Assembly (NCBI RefSeq): GCF_024399335.1
Contig: NZ_CP075339.1
Location: 2,170,001 to 2,234,000 of the forward strand
Direction: 5' to 3'
Origin: Leucobacter aridicollis
Lineage (GTDB): Bacteria; Actinomycetota; Actinomycetes; Actinomycetales; Microbacteriaceae
Length of the DNA stretch: 64,000 nt
In this document: positions 36,353 through 44,914 of the stretch, piece after piece
Layout: every line of letters starts with the position of its first letter
Numbering within the stretch: position 1 is the first letter of the stretch
Notes under the pieces: generated by a model
Seen by the model: only the letters and a program-made list of their open reading frames with translations
Databases searched by the model: none
What the model was told of the DNA's origin: nothing
Position numbers and translations under genes: made by a program

Positions 36353-37248
36353 GCTGTGTCCTGCTTCTTTGCGCCTCGTCCAAGTAACCCCAGTACGTCA
36401 GCACCGTCTGCCACGAGCCGCGCTGTGCCCTGCTGCACGAGCATGTGGCAGCCCGCACTCGCCGCGCTTGTGACAGGCCCCGGCACTGCACCAACAGGCC
36501 GAGCCATGCCGTGCGCGAGCTGCGCGACCGAGAGCGCGCCGGAGCGCACTCCGGCTTCAGGGATGACCACTGCGCTCGCGAGCGCGGCGATGATCCTGCC
36601 GCGCATGATGAAGCGCCATCGGGTCGGCGCCGTGCCCGGGAGCGTCTCGCTGACTACACAGCCGTCGACGGCGATCCGCTCGATGAGCTCTCGGTGGCCT
36701 GCGGGATAGGCTCTGTCCACTCCGCTCGCGAGCACCGCGACGGTCTTGCCGCCGGCCGTCAGGGCAGCCCTGTGGGCTGCCCCATCAACACCGTAGGAGG
36801 CGCCAGCGAGCACAGCGAACTCTTGGCCGGCCAGCTCTGCTGCGATCTCGGTGGTTATGCGCTCGCCATAGGCTGTGCTCGCTCGTGCGCCGGTGATAGC
36901 AACGCTCTGCGCGCTCAGCAGAGACACGTCCCCGCGCGCCCACAGCATGAGGGGCTGAGACGGCGCGAGCGGGTCTGCACTCTCGATGTCCGCGAGCTGT
37001 GCTGGCCAGGCTGTGTCACCGGGAATGATCGGGGTGATGCCCGCAGCGAGGGCCTGATCCAGCACACGAGAGGCGCTGCTTGCCGTCATGTAGCGGTGCA
37101 GCTCGTTCTCGAATAACCAGGTCTCCGGGCGCTCAATGAGCTCAGCAGCCGAGGTCTCCGCGAGGAGCGCCGCGAGCCGGCGATCGCCAGGCTCCACTGC
37201 CCGGGAGATCGCGATGCGGGCCAGGAGGTCTTCGTGTCTGACATTCAT
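36349..37248 (-). CDS. dprA: Element-borne DprA-like protein
   Basis: 299 residues with the DprA Rossmann-like core: SVAITGARASTAYGE, VLAGASYGVDGAAHRAAL, VAVLASGVDRAYPAGH, GTAPTRWRFIMRGRIIAAL, and GVRSGALSVAQLAHG. DprA binds incoming single-stranded DNA and loads RecA. This copy lacks the C-terminal winged helix that the host DprA at 47,932 has. Set in an operon with SSB, it probably protects or processes the element's own ssDNA. It overlaps its neighbours by four bases each. Confidence 0.9.
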   Translation of the reverse strand: MNVRHEDLLARIAISRAVEPGDRRLAALLAETSAAELIERPETWLFENELHRYMTASSASRVLDQALAAGITPIIPGDTAWPAQLADIESADPLAPSQPLMLWARGDVSLLSAQSVAITGARASTAYGERITTEIAAELAGQEFAVLAGASYGVDGAAHRAALTAGGKTVAVLASGVDRAYPAGHRELIERIAVDGCVVSETLPGTAPTRWRFIMRGRIIAALASAVVIPEAGVRSGALSVAQLAHGMARPVGAVPGPVTSAASAGCHMLVQQGTARLVADGADVLGLLGRGAKKQDTA

Positions 37249-37832
37249 GCTCTGTTCTCCTTACTGCCGGCGGCGCGCATCTGCGCAGTCATGCCGGCGA
37301 TTTCTTCGGGGTCCTCGGTGGTCCGTCCGGGGTGCTGAGCGCGCCACTCGTCGACCGTGAGCAGCTCGTGCTCTGGATCGTGCAGGGTGCTGCCGGTGAT
37401 CTCGTCGAGGCTGTGCAGCTCCGGGAAGCTCGTGCCGACGAAGCTCGCCCAGCCGTTCGAGGCAACGACGAGCGCGTCGCGCACAGAGCAGCCTGCTGCG
37501 CGTAGCGAGTTGGCCAGGGCGCCGGTGAGCGCTCCATAGGTGCTCGACATAGGGCTCTCCGGCAGCGCAACATCTGTCTGCACTACGACGGCTACCGCGT
37601 CGCTCTTTTGAGCGATCTCGATGACAGTGCGAACCCAAGCTGAGATCTCCGGGCCGGGGTCGACCATCTGCTCTGCTGGCGGTAGGTCGATGCGGGCTGA
37701 GCCCAGTGTCCTGGAGCCGTCGAACAGCACGAGGAACAGGCTCTCAGAGGCACGCATGCCCGCAAGCCGGGGCAGCGCGGCGAGGAAGTCGGCGCTGCTC
37801 TTGGCTTTGAGGACGGTGGGCTGTGCGTTCAT
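37245..37832 (-). CDS. DUF4192 family protein
   Basis: 195 residues. The N-terminal KSSADFLAALPRLAGMRASESLFLVLFDG with VAVVVQTDVA and the RDALVVASNGWASF segment matches DUF4192, an actinobacterial family of unknown function, in a short form. Its place between ssb and dprA hints at a DNA-related role, but nothing in the sequence shows one. Confidence 0.7.
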   Translation of the reverse strand: MNAQPTVLKAKSSADFLAALPRLAGMRASESLFLVLFDGSRTLGSARIDLPPAEQMVDPGPEISAWVRTVIEIAQKSDAVAVVVQTDVALPESPMSSTYGALTGALANSLRAAGCSVRDALVVASNGWASFVGTSFPELHSLDEITGSTLHDPEHELLTVDEWRAQHPGRTTEDPEEIAGMTAQMRAAGSKENRA

Positions 37833-38224
37833 GGTCGGGCTCCTTGAATCTTCTTGATGGTTCTTTGAACGAGGCGCCAGGCGTCGGCGTCGACGGCAGT
37901 ACCCTGCTCGGCGAGCTCGACGAGAGTGTTGAGGCCCGCGAGGGTGTCCTCGTCGAGAACGAGGACTCTGTCTCCGTCGATCTCGACGGCTGAATCGTCG
38001 CCGTAGGTGCTGATGCTCAGCAGGTACCCCGGCGAGCCGTCGGCTGTGTTGTCGGGGCGCTTGCCGACGATCGTGAACACAGTGGCGCTCTCATCGTTGT
38101 CGAGATCGACGTAGCCGTAGTGGTCGCGGTCGATTGCGCTGCCGCCGGGCTCGGTGTGGACGATTGGCCAGGGGTGCGGCTCCAGACGGTCGCCGGTGTC
38201 GTAGGGAGTGAGCCGGGTAGTCAT
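37829..38224 (-). CDS. Unknown 131-residue acidic protein
   Basis: Acidic, beta-strand-rich front (YGYVDLDNDESATVFTIVGK...GYLLSISTYGDDSAVEIDGDRVLVLD) and a helical end. Four-base overlaps on both sides in the ssb-dprA operon. No known motif. Confidence 0.6.
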   Translation of the reverse strand: MTTRLTPYDTGDRLEPHPWPIVHTEPGGSAIDRDHYGYVDLDNDESATVFTIVGKRPDNTADGSPGYLLSISTYGDDSAVEIDGDRVLVLDEDTLAGLNTLVELAEQGTAVDADAWRLVQRTIKKIQGARP

Positions 38225-38463
38225 GGTGTTGTCTTCTCTCTCTGCTCTCTTCTCTGGGCGTCCCGGACGCGGCCGATCGCCAGGAGCGCTGCGCCGATCG
38301 CGGCGAACAGACCAGCGCGCCCCACGAGGCTCGTGCCGTCGGCGATCACGAGGCCGTTGAAGGCGAGGCCGATGATGCTGCTCACGACGACGGTGACGCC
38401 GAGGATCGTGAGCGTGGACGTGGCGGGCTTTGAAGCAGTCATTTCGGGTCCCTTCGTGCTCAT
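38221..38463 (-). CDS. Small two-helix membrane protein
   Basis: 80 residues with two hydrophobic helices (about 17-36 and 45-64) and a charged tail (RVRDAQRREQREK). Overlaps ssb and the next gene by four bases. Unknown role; a membrane protein in an ssDNA operon is unusual. Confidence 0.6.
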   Translation of the reverse strand: MSTKGPEMTASKPATSTLTILGVTVVVSSIIGLAFNGLVIADGTSLVGRAGLFAAIGAALLAIGRVRDAQRREQREKTTP

Positions 38464-38864
38464 GCCTGAGCCTTGTCTGTGCTTTCCTCTGCGTTCTCCG
38501 TGCCGCGCGTGAACTCGCTGGTGCCCCAGAACAGGTCGTGTCCCATGCGCTCGGCGTTGATGGTGTGCTTCGCGATGGAGCCGCCCCGGTTCCAGAGCAG
38601 CACCTCCTTAGCGGTGCCGGTCACGAGCAGACGGTCGCCCGGCTTGATGCTCTGCGATGCGTTCACGGCGAGCTGCCGGAACGCGTTCACTGTGTAGTAC
38701 ACGGTGCGCTTCGCGCCGCGACGTGGCCCCTCCTGGACCGCCATCTCGAATGAGACGTAGGGCTGGCCCAGCTTCGTGGTGCTGTACTTGACCGTGTCCC
38801 CGACGACGCCGGACACTGTGATCTGCTTCTGTGCTTGCTTTTGCTCAGACATGGCTGTGCTCAT
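38460..38864 (-). CDS. ssb: Single-stranded DNA-binding protein, short form
   Basis: About 134 residues with an OB-fold SSB core (QITVSGVVGDTVKYSTTKLGQPYVSFEMAVQEG, FRQLAVNASQSIKPGDRLLVTGTAKEV). The tail is acidic but ends in Gln-Ala rather than the DDDIPF-type tip of host SSB, so it may not recruit host SSB partners. The ATG at 38864 is preferred; another at 38852 is possible. It heads a seven-gene overlapping operon running to 35,829. Confidence 0.82.
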   Translation of the reverse strand: MSTAMSEQKQAQKQITVSGVVGDTVKYSTTKLGQPYVSFEMAVQEGPRRGAKRTVYYTVNAFRQLAVNASQSIKPGDRLLVTGTAKEVLLWNRGGSIAKHTINAERMGHDLFWGTSEFTRGTENAEESTDKAQA

Positions 38865-38991
38865 TTCTGTTGTTCCGTGATGCCAACAGAGCCACAGCCC
38901 GCAGGGCTGCACCTCTCAAAGTTCTTCCCGGGACGGGCTATGCCCGGCCCCAACACTCGCTTCCTCGCTCGCGCAGGCGAGCGGAATAGAC

Positions 38992-39028
38992 GCAAGAACC
39001 CCGAGGCATCACGCCTCGGGGTTCTTGC
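38992..39028. terminator. Intrinsic terminator hairpin
   Basis: 16-bp perfect stem GCAAGAACCCCGAGGC with an ATCAC loop, followed by TTTTC. Same CCCCGAGGC core as terminators at 13,000 and 35,765. Confidence 0.85.
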
Positions 39029-39085
39029 TTTTCACGCAGTGTCCGCCATTGACAGCAGATAGCTCAGTGCGCGTAGAGTCGCAGG

Positions 39086-39298
39086 ATGAGCGACGACGGT
39101 GTTGAAGTCCCCGACGACCTGGAGATCCGTGTCGGTGACGGCACGGGTAACGAGCAGTACCGCATGTGCCAGGAGTGCGGCCGCGACTGCGTGCCGGAGC
39201 CCTTCGACGCCGGCACGGGCGACGGCATTAGGGTGGCGTTCTCGTGCCCTGAGCACGGCGTGCACGCTGTGGTTGACCCGTTCGAGCACTTGCGTTAA
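39086..39298 (+). CDS. 70-residue zinc-ribbon-like protein
   Basis: CQECGRDC and CPEHGVH supply two pairs of metal ligands. ATG at 39086. A diverged copy with a stop codon at the third of these cysteines lies at 47,404. The 62-residue protein at 17,678 shares CPEHG. Function unknown. Confidence 0.65.
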   Translation: MSDDGVEVPDDLEIRVGDGTGNEQYRMCQECGRDCVPEPFDAGTGDGIRVAFSCPEHGVHAVVDPFEHLR

Positions 39299-39309
39299 CG
39301 GGGACATGA

Positions 39310-39535
39310 AAAGCAAGAACCGCCACGGTCGCCCGTGACGGCTCCAGGTGCGGTCTGTGCGCGTGGCACAGCCGCTATTGTCGTGCCTCAGCCGGAATCC
39401 AACCGGCCTCGTCTGCAGACTGTCCACTCGTCCTCGTGGGCGCACGCGCTCACTGCGAGGAATCGAACCTCGCGTCCCTTAGGGCGACTCAGAGTACCGA
39501 GCCACGACTCGCAGCAGAGTGCTCCCGCTCTATAG
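39310..39535 (-). ncRNA. Candidate tRNA-like RNA locus
   Basis: On the minus strand two hairpins have the exact 5-7-5 form of a tRNA T-arm: CGAGG-TTCGATT-CCTCG (39,456-39,472) and GCCGG-TTGGATT-CCGGC (39,391-39,407). Each is preceded by a D-arm-like hairpin (CGAG/CTCG; CCAC/GTGG). Neither has a proper anticodon arm or a well-paired acceptor stem. A 9-bp hairpin at 39,320-39,341 with a U-rich tail on this strand would end the transcript. So degenerate tRNAs or tRNA mimics; not functional tRNAs by my reading. Confidence 0.3.
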
Positions 39536-39621
39536 CGGAAGAGAACTCCTGTCACTCACTCACCCGGGCGCGGCTGTGCCGCGCCCCAGCGCCTGACGTC
39601 GTCAGGCGCATCATGACTTGT

Positions 39622-40446
39622 TCAGACCCGTCCGCCGCTCATCTGGCGGTCGTACGTGCTCAGCATGAGCTCGGCGACGTGGACGGCCTCCCGGACGACG
39701 TAGATCGCCGTCTCCTCGCGCAGCGCGGTCGGCAGCGTCCTTCCGTGGCCGGTGCCGTGGTCGTTGCGGAGATCGTTCACGGACTCGATGACCGTCTTGG
39801 CCGACTGGTAGATCGCCCTCACGGCCGTCGCTCCGGGGACCGAGTCGTCGACGACCTTGAACTCGAAGTTGAGGCGGTCGAACGACAGGTGGATGAGCAT
39901 CGGCCACTTGGGGTTCTTGGGCAGCGGCATCCCGCTGCCCTCGATCACGAACTTCATGACCGCTTCGAGGAGTTCCTTGGCGAAGCCGAGCGCCGCGGCA
40001 GGATCGTCGATGTTCCTGCGCAGCCGTGCGAGCTGCTCGTCGAGTGCGGCGCGACCGCCAGTCTCCAGGTCGATCGCGCCGAGCCGCTCCAGTCGACCCT
40101 CCTCGGTGAGCGACCAGCCGACGTGAGCGAAAGCCGACCGGAGAGTCGCGATGTCAGCCGCGTTGTCGTCGTCGTTGAACGAGCCTTTGCGGCGAAGCGC
40201 GTCGAGGATGCCGTCTGCGAGCTTCTTCGCATTATCAGGCTTCTTCTCAGCCACCCGGCAGATCGTGATGACGCGCTGCTGCTTGCTCGGGCCCTGTACG
40301 TTCGGGTCGTACTTGTAGTCGTCGAAGGAGCCGAGGCCGGCGGCGCCGAACGCGCGTGAAAGCTCTCCGTGCGAGGGGCCGGCCCCGCCGAAGAAGAACT
40401 GCGCGAGCGCGGCGCCGGTCTCGCCGTTGATCGGGTTGTTGCTCAT
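39622..40446 (-). CDS. Abortive infection C-terminal (Abi_C) family protein
   Basis: 274 residues. The C-terminal ~80 match Abi_C: ATAVRAIYQSAKTVIESVNDLRNDHGTGHGR with the conserved RN-x-x-G-x-GHG, then TLPTALREETAIYVVREAVHVAELML. The N-terminal part is helical with a CRVAEKKPDNAKKLADGILDAL segment. Family members occur in phage-exclusion loci and as single genes. It stands alone, 175 bp from the origin-side unknown gene on the same strand. Confidence 0.78.
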   Translation of the reverse strand: MSNNPINGETGAALAQFFFGGAGPSHGELSRAFGAAGLGSFDDYKYDPNVQGPSKQQRVITICRVAEKKPDNAKKLADGILDALRRKGSFNDDDNAADIATLRSAFAHVGWSLTEEGRLERLGAIDLETGGRAALDEQLARLRRNIDDPAAALGFAKELLEAVMKFVIEGSGMPLPKNPKWPMLIHLSFDRLNFEFKVVDDSVPGATAVRAIYQSAKTVIESVNDLRNDHGTGHGRTLPTALREETAIYVVREAVHVAELMLSTYDRQMSGGRV

Positions 40447-40519
40447 GCCTCACCATTCTGCCGCAACCTGGGAGACGCGAGTGCTCGCCCTGCCGAAGCG
40501 AGCAAGATGAGCAGTGGGC

Positions 40520-41953
40520 TCAGCCCCTGTACGTCGACTCCGGCCCGTACGCGCTCCACCCGCCCATGAACGGCTGCAGTGCTTTCTCCGTGGCTTTCGG
40601 CGTCTCCGGCAGGCGCAGCCGCTGCCGGAGCGGGTCGACGCGGTCGGCGTATTCGCGGGCCCACTGGGCCCATTCGAGGGCCTCGCGGCGCGCGTCGTCG
40701 TCAGGCTCGGCGAGGGCGCGCTGCTCGACAGCGTCGGCGTACTCGCGGATGTCGGCTGCCCTCTTCCACCTCTTCGCCTGCTCGGCGAGCTCCTTGGCCC
40801 GGTGGCTGTCCGTGAGCTCCTGCACGGCCTGCTCGCGGGCGATCTCCCACCTACGCTGGCGCTCGATGCGGGCGCGCTCCGCAGCCTCCCTGCTGCGCTC
40901 TTCGGCCTCGTGCCGGAGCTCCAGCTCCTGCAGCACCTGCGCGAGGGAGTCCTCAAGGGGGCGGTCGGCGGTGTCCTTCCACTCCGAGCCCCAGAAGCTG
41001 ACGCCGTGGGTCTCGACGCGGATGCCCAGCCTCTCTGTCGGCACGACGTCCCACTTCTGGACCCAGTGACCCTGCTCGGCGCGCTTGGCCTCGGTCTTCG
41101 AGAGGACGTGCTCGACGTTCTTGCTGATCTGGAAGAGGCTCAGCCGGTATTCATCGGGCCCGAGCACAAGCATGAGGTGCCCCTGATTCCGGTCGTGCTT
41201 CTGCACGTAACCCCAGCGATCCTTCGGCGGAGGCTTGATGAACTTCGCCTTGTGGCCTCGCAGCTCCGCCTCGGCGACGAGCGCCTGCGCGAGGCGAAGG
41301 GCACGGTTCTTCTCACTGGCGCTGATCTCGAAGTCCTCCCGGTCGCGGAGATTCTTGACCACTTCGGAGGCCCCGCGAAGGGACGCCGGCACGGGCACCG
41401 GGTCGAGCACGCGCATGCGCCACTCGGGCAGCGGGTGCAGCCGCACGCAGACGGTCCTCTTGCGCCAGTCACTCTCAACCGTGACCTGCATGCCCTCCGG
41501 GACCTTCTTGAAGCGCTCGGCGGTCTTCGCGAGCTGCTCGTACCGGTGATGCTCGTCGTAGTCGATCTCGATCCGGTTGTCCGGGGCCGCGAGCAGCGCT
41601 GTCATCATTGCTGCGGTGGGGCCCTGCTTGCGGACTGCCGGCTTGCGGGGAGCCGGAGCAGGGGCCGAGTCGCGGCTGGGTCGTTCCGCCGGTGACGGGG
41701 CCTTCTCGTCTGCGGCGGGTCGCTCGCTGTCTTCTTGGGGCGGGTAGTCGCCATGATCGGCGTAGTAGGCGCCGTCTTCCGTGATGGACGCCTGCCATTG
41801 CTTGCCGTGCCCCTTCACCTCGACCAGGCCGCGGTTGTGCAGCGCGCGGGCGACGATCCGGTGCTCGTAGCCCTCGTACACCCCGTCCGGCGCGCCGTCC
41901 CGCACCCAGGTCAGGACTTCGAGCTGCGCGGTGTTGAGCGGGAGGCGAGGCAT
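40520..41953 (-). CDS. Winged-helix plus coiled-coil protein facing the iteron region
   Basis: 477 residues from the ATG at 41953, which has AGGAGGAG upstream; the longer frame is discarded. Residues 1-65 look like a winged helix (LNTAQLEVLTWVRDG, VARALHNRGLVEVKGHGKQWQASITEDG). The centre is an unrecognised alpha/beta part with PPPKDRWGYVQKHDRNQGHLMLVLG. Residues about 320-430 are a long charged coiled coil. Its start faces the repeat array at 42.4 kb, so it is a candidate initiator, partition or regulatory protein, by position only. Confidence 0.6.
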   Translation of the reverse strand: MPRLPLNTAQLEVLTWVRDGAPDGVYEGYEHRIVARALHNRGLVEVKGHGKQWQASITEDGAYYADHGDYPPQEDSERPAADEKAPSPAERPSRDSAPAPAPRKPAVRKQGPTAAMMTALLAAPDNRIEIDYDEHHRYEQLAKTAERFKKVPEGMQVTVESDWRKRTVCVRLHPLPEWRMRVLDPVPVPASLRGASEVVKNLRDREDFEISASEKNRALRLAQALVAEAELRGHKAKFIKPPPKDRWGYVQKHDRNQGHLMLVLGPDEYRLSLFQISKNVEHVLSKTEAKRAEQGHWVQKWDVVPTERLGIRVETHGVSFWGSEWKDTADRPLEDSLAQVLQELELRHEAEERSREAAERARIERQRRWEIAREQAVQELTDSHRAKELAEQAKRWKRAADIREYADAVEQRALAEPDDDARREALEWAQWAREYADRVDPLRQRLRLPETPKATEKALQPFMGGWSAYGPESTYRG

Positions 41954-42015
41954 GCTGCCATTCTCCTCCTGGGTCAGGCTGGGCCCAGGGAACTGCCGGA
42001 GGCGGAAGAAAAGGC

Positions 42016-42056
42016 GAAGGCCGCTCCGTGGAGTCCGAGTTCTTGGAGCGGCCTTC
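42016..42056. terminator. Hairpin upstream of the winged-helix gene
   Basis: 12-bp stem GAAGGCCGCTCC / GGAGCGGCCTTC with a 17-base loop. It could terminate plus-directed reading or structure the leader. Confidence 0.4.
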
Positions 42057-42193
42057 TGAAAAGGTAGTCGCAGTATGAGTCCCAACGACTGCCCCTCACG
42101 TTAGACGAGTCGATCTACATCGCGAAGCGACGGCCGGCACGGCGTGTCGCGCATCGTGCCGAGCGCCCGGAGGGGCCTCGGGTCGCAGCCATT

Positions 42194-42313
42194 CCGCTCC
42201 CGCTGCGTGGCCGCTGCGTCTCAGGGGGCCTCGGCTCCGCTCCCGCTGCGCCCCGGAGAGGCCGTCGAGGGGGTCTGCAACGCCTCGTGGCCCGCGGCTG
42301 CGCTCCCGCTGCG
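42194..42313. repeat. Three CGCTCCCGCTGCG repeats
   Basis: Copies at 42,194-42,207, 42,237-42,250 and 42,301-42,313; a variant with CCCACTGCG occurs near 47,660. They lie just before the GTAACGC array. Confidence 0.55.
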
Positions 42314-42400
42314 CCTCGGCCGGGCTGGGGAGGGAGAGCCCCTCGGGCATGAGGTTGCTCGGGCAGACGGGCTGCATTGGGCGTGCTGCCGGGCGGCTGC

Positions 42401-42887
42401 GTAACGCTGCTTCCGGCCGTGTAACGCTGGCCCCGCGGCTCGTGAGGTGTGCGTTTCTGCTCGTTTACCAGGGGTTTCTTCGTGCAGGGAGTCTGCTCGC
42501 CGGGGCGGGGAAGCCGGTTTTGTAACGCCGGGCCTCCTGGCGTTACAGCAGAGTTACAATAGAACCCGTCTCTGACCAGGGTTTTCTCTTGAGTGTAACG
42601 GTGTAACGCTCTTTCTGAGGAATTGGTATAGAGAAGAAGTTAAATATCAAGACCAACCACCATGCCATGTGTGTACTTACGTGCTCTGTATATAATAGGT
42701 TTCGCCTTTTCAGCGTTACAGCGTTACGCACCCCGTTCTGCCGCATGATTCCGCGGATCTCGCCGTTTCGCGGCCGTGACGCTACTATCCGGCCGCACCG
42801 CCGCTCGCGTGCTCCGACGCCCTGTTTTGCCGCATGATTCCGCGGTTTCTCGACGCGTCGGGAAGCGTAACGCTCGTTCCGTTACGC
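42401..42887. repeat. Iteron-like GTAACGC array with AT-rich core (candidate origin)
   Basis: Ten GTAACG copies, most of them GTAACGC, in 490 bp. Forward copies are at 42,401, 42,421, 42,522, 42,595 (GTAACGg), 42,603 and 42,867. Reverse copies are at 42,540, 42,713, 42,721 and about 42,880. An AT-rich stretch (about 42,612-42,712, with TATAATAGG) lies between the left and right groups. Two copies of TGCCGCATGATTCCGCGG (42,739 and 42,828) lie to the right. This is the layout of an iteron origin or a multi-site operator. No coding sense is visible. Confidence 0.65.
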
Positions 42888-43196
42888 TCGGCGGCTTCCG
42901 CCCGCTCCGCCGAGCGCAGCCGCGGACGCCTTCCCGCTCACGCCGAGCACCTCCTGGAGGAGGGGAGCCCTCCCTGCCCGGCAGTAGCCGAGCATCTGCG
43001 AGCGGCAGGAACCACGCGCTGAACTGGGGTTTCCCCGCCGTTGCTCACATACGCAAAAATGTCGTATTGTGCCTGGTGTGCTGGTGGTCATGCCGGGGCT
43101 CGCTGTCCTCTGGGCGCGGGCAGGCCGGATCGCCTGTCCTGTCAGAGGAACCCCCGCACCGGCTGTGCCGGTGCTATGCGCGCTTCAGCACCCGAG
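42888..43196. other. Gap right of the iteron array
   Basis: About 300 GC-rich bases. A plus-strand frame from 43,059 (starting MSYCAWCAGG) has CxxC-like character but no ribosome site and runs into the opposite-strand hydrolase gene, so I do not call it. Confidence 0.35.
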
Positions 43197-44873
43197 CTAC
43201 TCCTCGTGCCTTGGTATCGTCGAGTAGTTTTCGAGCGCCGCCTGCACCCGCTCCAGTGCGAGATCGTCGATGCCGTCCGATGGAGCCACCTGCTGCCATG
43301 CGGTGAGCACGACGTCTCCGTAGTTGTGGCCATAGGAGGCGGGTACGGCTTCACCGACCAGCATGTCCACCGTCACCTGTAGTCCGGTGACGATCGGGAT
43401 CCAGCGCATCGCCGTGCTGATGTCCGGGCTGCGCTGCCCTGCGTCGAGCCACTCCGGTGAACTCCACAGCAGTTCTGATGAGAGCCAGGTGACGGGATCG
43501 GTCGCGTGCTGCAGATACAAGACCCGTGGATTCTCCCACGGACCGGAAAGCTGCTCCTCGTCACCGGCGCGTGAGATCCAGCGCACTTCGCGCCCGTCAT
43601 CGAGTACCGGCTGCCATTCTGGGCTGCCGTCATCACGTGCCGCTTGCAGGGTACGCCACAAGGAGGATCCGTTCGGGCTCCCCACGAATAGTGCGCCGTC
43701 GGTGCGCTCCCGAAGGTCGGTGATGTCCGCGAACACAGCTTGGCTGCCGTGCGCGCCGAGGCTGAGGCCATATGAGATGAGCTGTGGCCTCTTGTCAGCG
43801 GGGAGAGTGTCCACCTTGGCCTCGATCGCATCGAAGAGGGCTCGCGCAGCCTCGACGGGGGCATCCGGGTCGAAGATGAACGACACCCAGCTTGGGGTGT
43901 ATGCGTACTGCATCGCGGCGATGGCAGTGTCACCGCCGTGGAGGTACTCGACGGCGTCCACGGTCTGTGGTTCCAGCCAACCGGAACCTGTGGTCGTCGC
44001 AACAACCAATACCTCGCGGTCGAACGCGCCGGTGCGTTCAAGTTCGTCGACGACGAGCGCCGTGCGCTCTGCGAGCGTGGGTGCGGATTTGAGTCCGGCA
44101 TAAACGCGGATCGGTTCGATCGCCTCAACACCGGTGACCTCAGTGATCTCAGCCGCGCTCGGGCCGCCACCGACGAACTCCGCCCCATGCCTGCCGAGCG
44201 ATTCCCAGGCGATGGCTGATTCGGGTCCGGCGGAGCGGAACTCTGAGTCGGGCTCTTCCACACTCTCTTCTGGCAGATGGTTGCGATCAAAGTAGATGCG
44301 ATCCACGGTCGCGAGTGCAGCGAACACTAGTCCGGCCGCGACACCACCGACGATGATCGCCGTCGCGGCGGTCGCGAGCACCGTGTGCATGCGTCGACGG
44401 AGGCGCGTGCGCATCAAGCGAACTGTTTTCCCGAGCAGAAGAAGCAGAACCGCCACAGGGATGAATGCGATCGCGAAACCTGCAATGTCTGCTCTGTCGA
44501 GGGGCGGCATGCTCACGAGGCTTCGCACTTCGTTCTGCCACACCGTCGACAGCACTGAAAGCGCGACCACCGCCAGGATCCAGGCTCCCGCATATACGAA
44601 CCACCAGATCCTCCGGAAGTGCGGAACCGCACCGTCCTTCCATAGAAGCTTCCGGATGATCGCCCAGATCACGGCACCTAACAGGTACCCGATACCGAAG
44701 GCAAGGGCCGCGAGAACGCCCTGCAGGATCGCGGGACGCGGCAGTAGCGATGGGGTGACGGAGAGGATCGCGAACACGAACCCGACCACAGACCCGATCG
44801 AGTCAAGCGTCCACCATGCCGTCCGGCGCGTGGTGCGGCGAGCATGATCGTCTCCGGAGTTCTGATGGTACAT
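43197..44873 (-). CDS. Membrane alpha/beta-hydrolase (Abhydrolase_9 family)
   Basis: 558 residues from the ATG at 44873. Four to five hydrophobic helices occupy about 20-190. An extracytoplasmic-type hydrolase domain follows, with the nucleophile elbow YGLSLGAHGSQ, plus TTTGSGWLEP and the LYLQHATDPVTW segment common to PF10081. These actinobacterial proteins are predicted lipases/esterases acting at the membrane. It ends a three-gene minus-strand group with a membrane protein and a lipoprotein. More host-like than mobile-element-like, so probably cargo. Confidence 0.82.
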   Translation of the reverse strand: MYHQNSGDDHARRTTRRTAWWTLDSIGSVVGFVFAILSVTPSLLPRPAILQGVLAALAFGIGYLLGAVIWAIIRKLLWKDGAVPHFRRIWWFVYAGAWILAVVALSVLSTVWQNEVRSLVSMPPLDRADIAGFAIAFIPVAVLLLLLGKTVRLMRTRLRRRMHTVLATAATAIIVGGVAAGLVFAALATVDRIYFDRNHLPEESVEEPDSEFRSAGPESAIAWESLGRHGAEFVGGGPSAAEITEVTGVEAIEPIRVYAGLKSAPTLAERTALVVDELERTGAFDREVLVVATTTGSGWLEPQTVDAVEYLHGGDTAIAAMQYAYTPSWVSFIFDPDAPVEAARALFDAIEAKVDTLPADKRPQLISYGLSLGAHGSQAVFADITDLRERTDGALFVGSPNGSSLWRTLQAARDDGSPEWQPVLDDGREVRWISRAGDEEQLSGPWENPRVLYLQHATDPVTWLSSELLWSSPEWLDAGQRSPDISTAMRWIPIVTGLQVTVDMLVGEAVPASYGHNYGDVVLTAWQQVAPSDGIDDLALERVQAALENYSTIPRHEE

Positions 44874-44914
44874 GGGCAGGTGCGTCTCTTCTTTCAGTAT
44901 CGGGTGCGGTCCGG

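Noticed and set aside
39310..39535. Two complete tRNA genes
   Set aside because: T-arm and D-arm-like hairpins are present, but no anticodon arm with a 7-base loop and no paired 7-bp acceptor stem could be drawn.
43059..43382. Small CxxC-containing plus-strand gene
   Set aside because: No ribosome site, and most of it overlaps the opposite-strand hydrolase gene.
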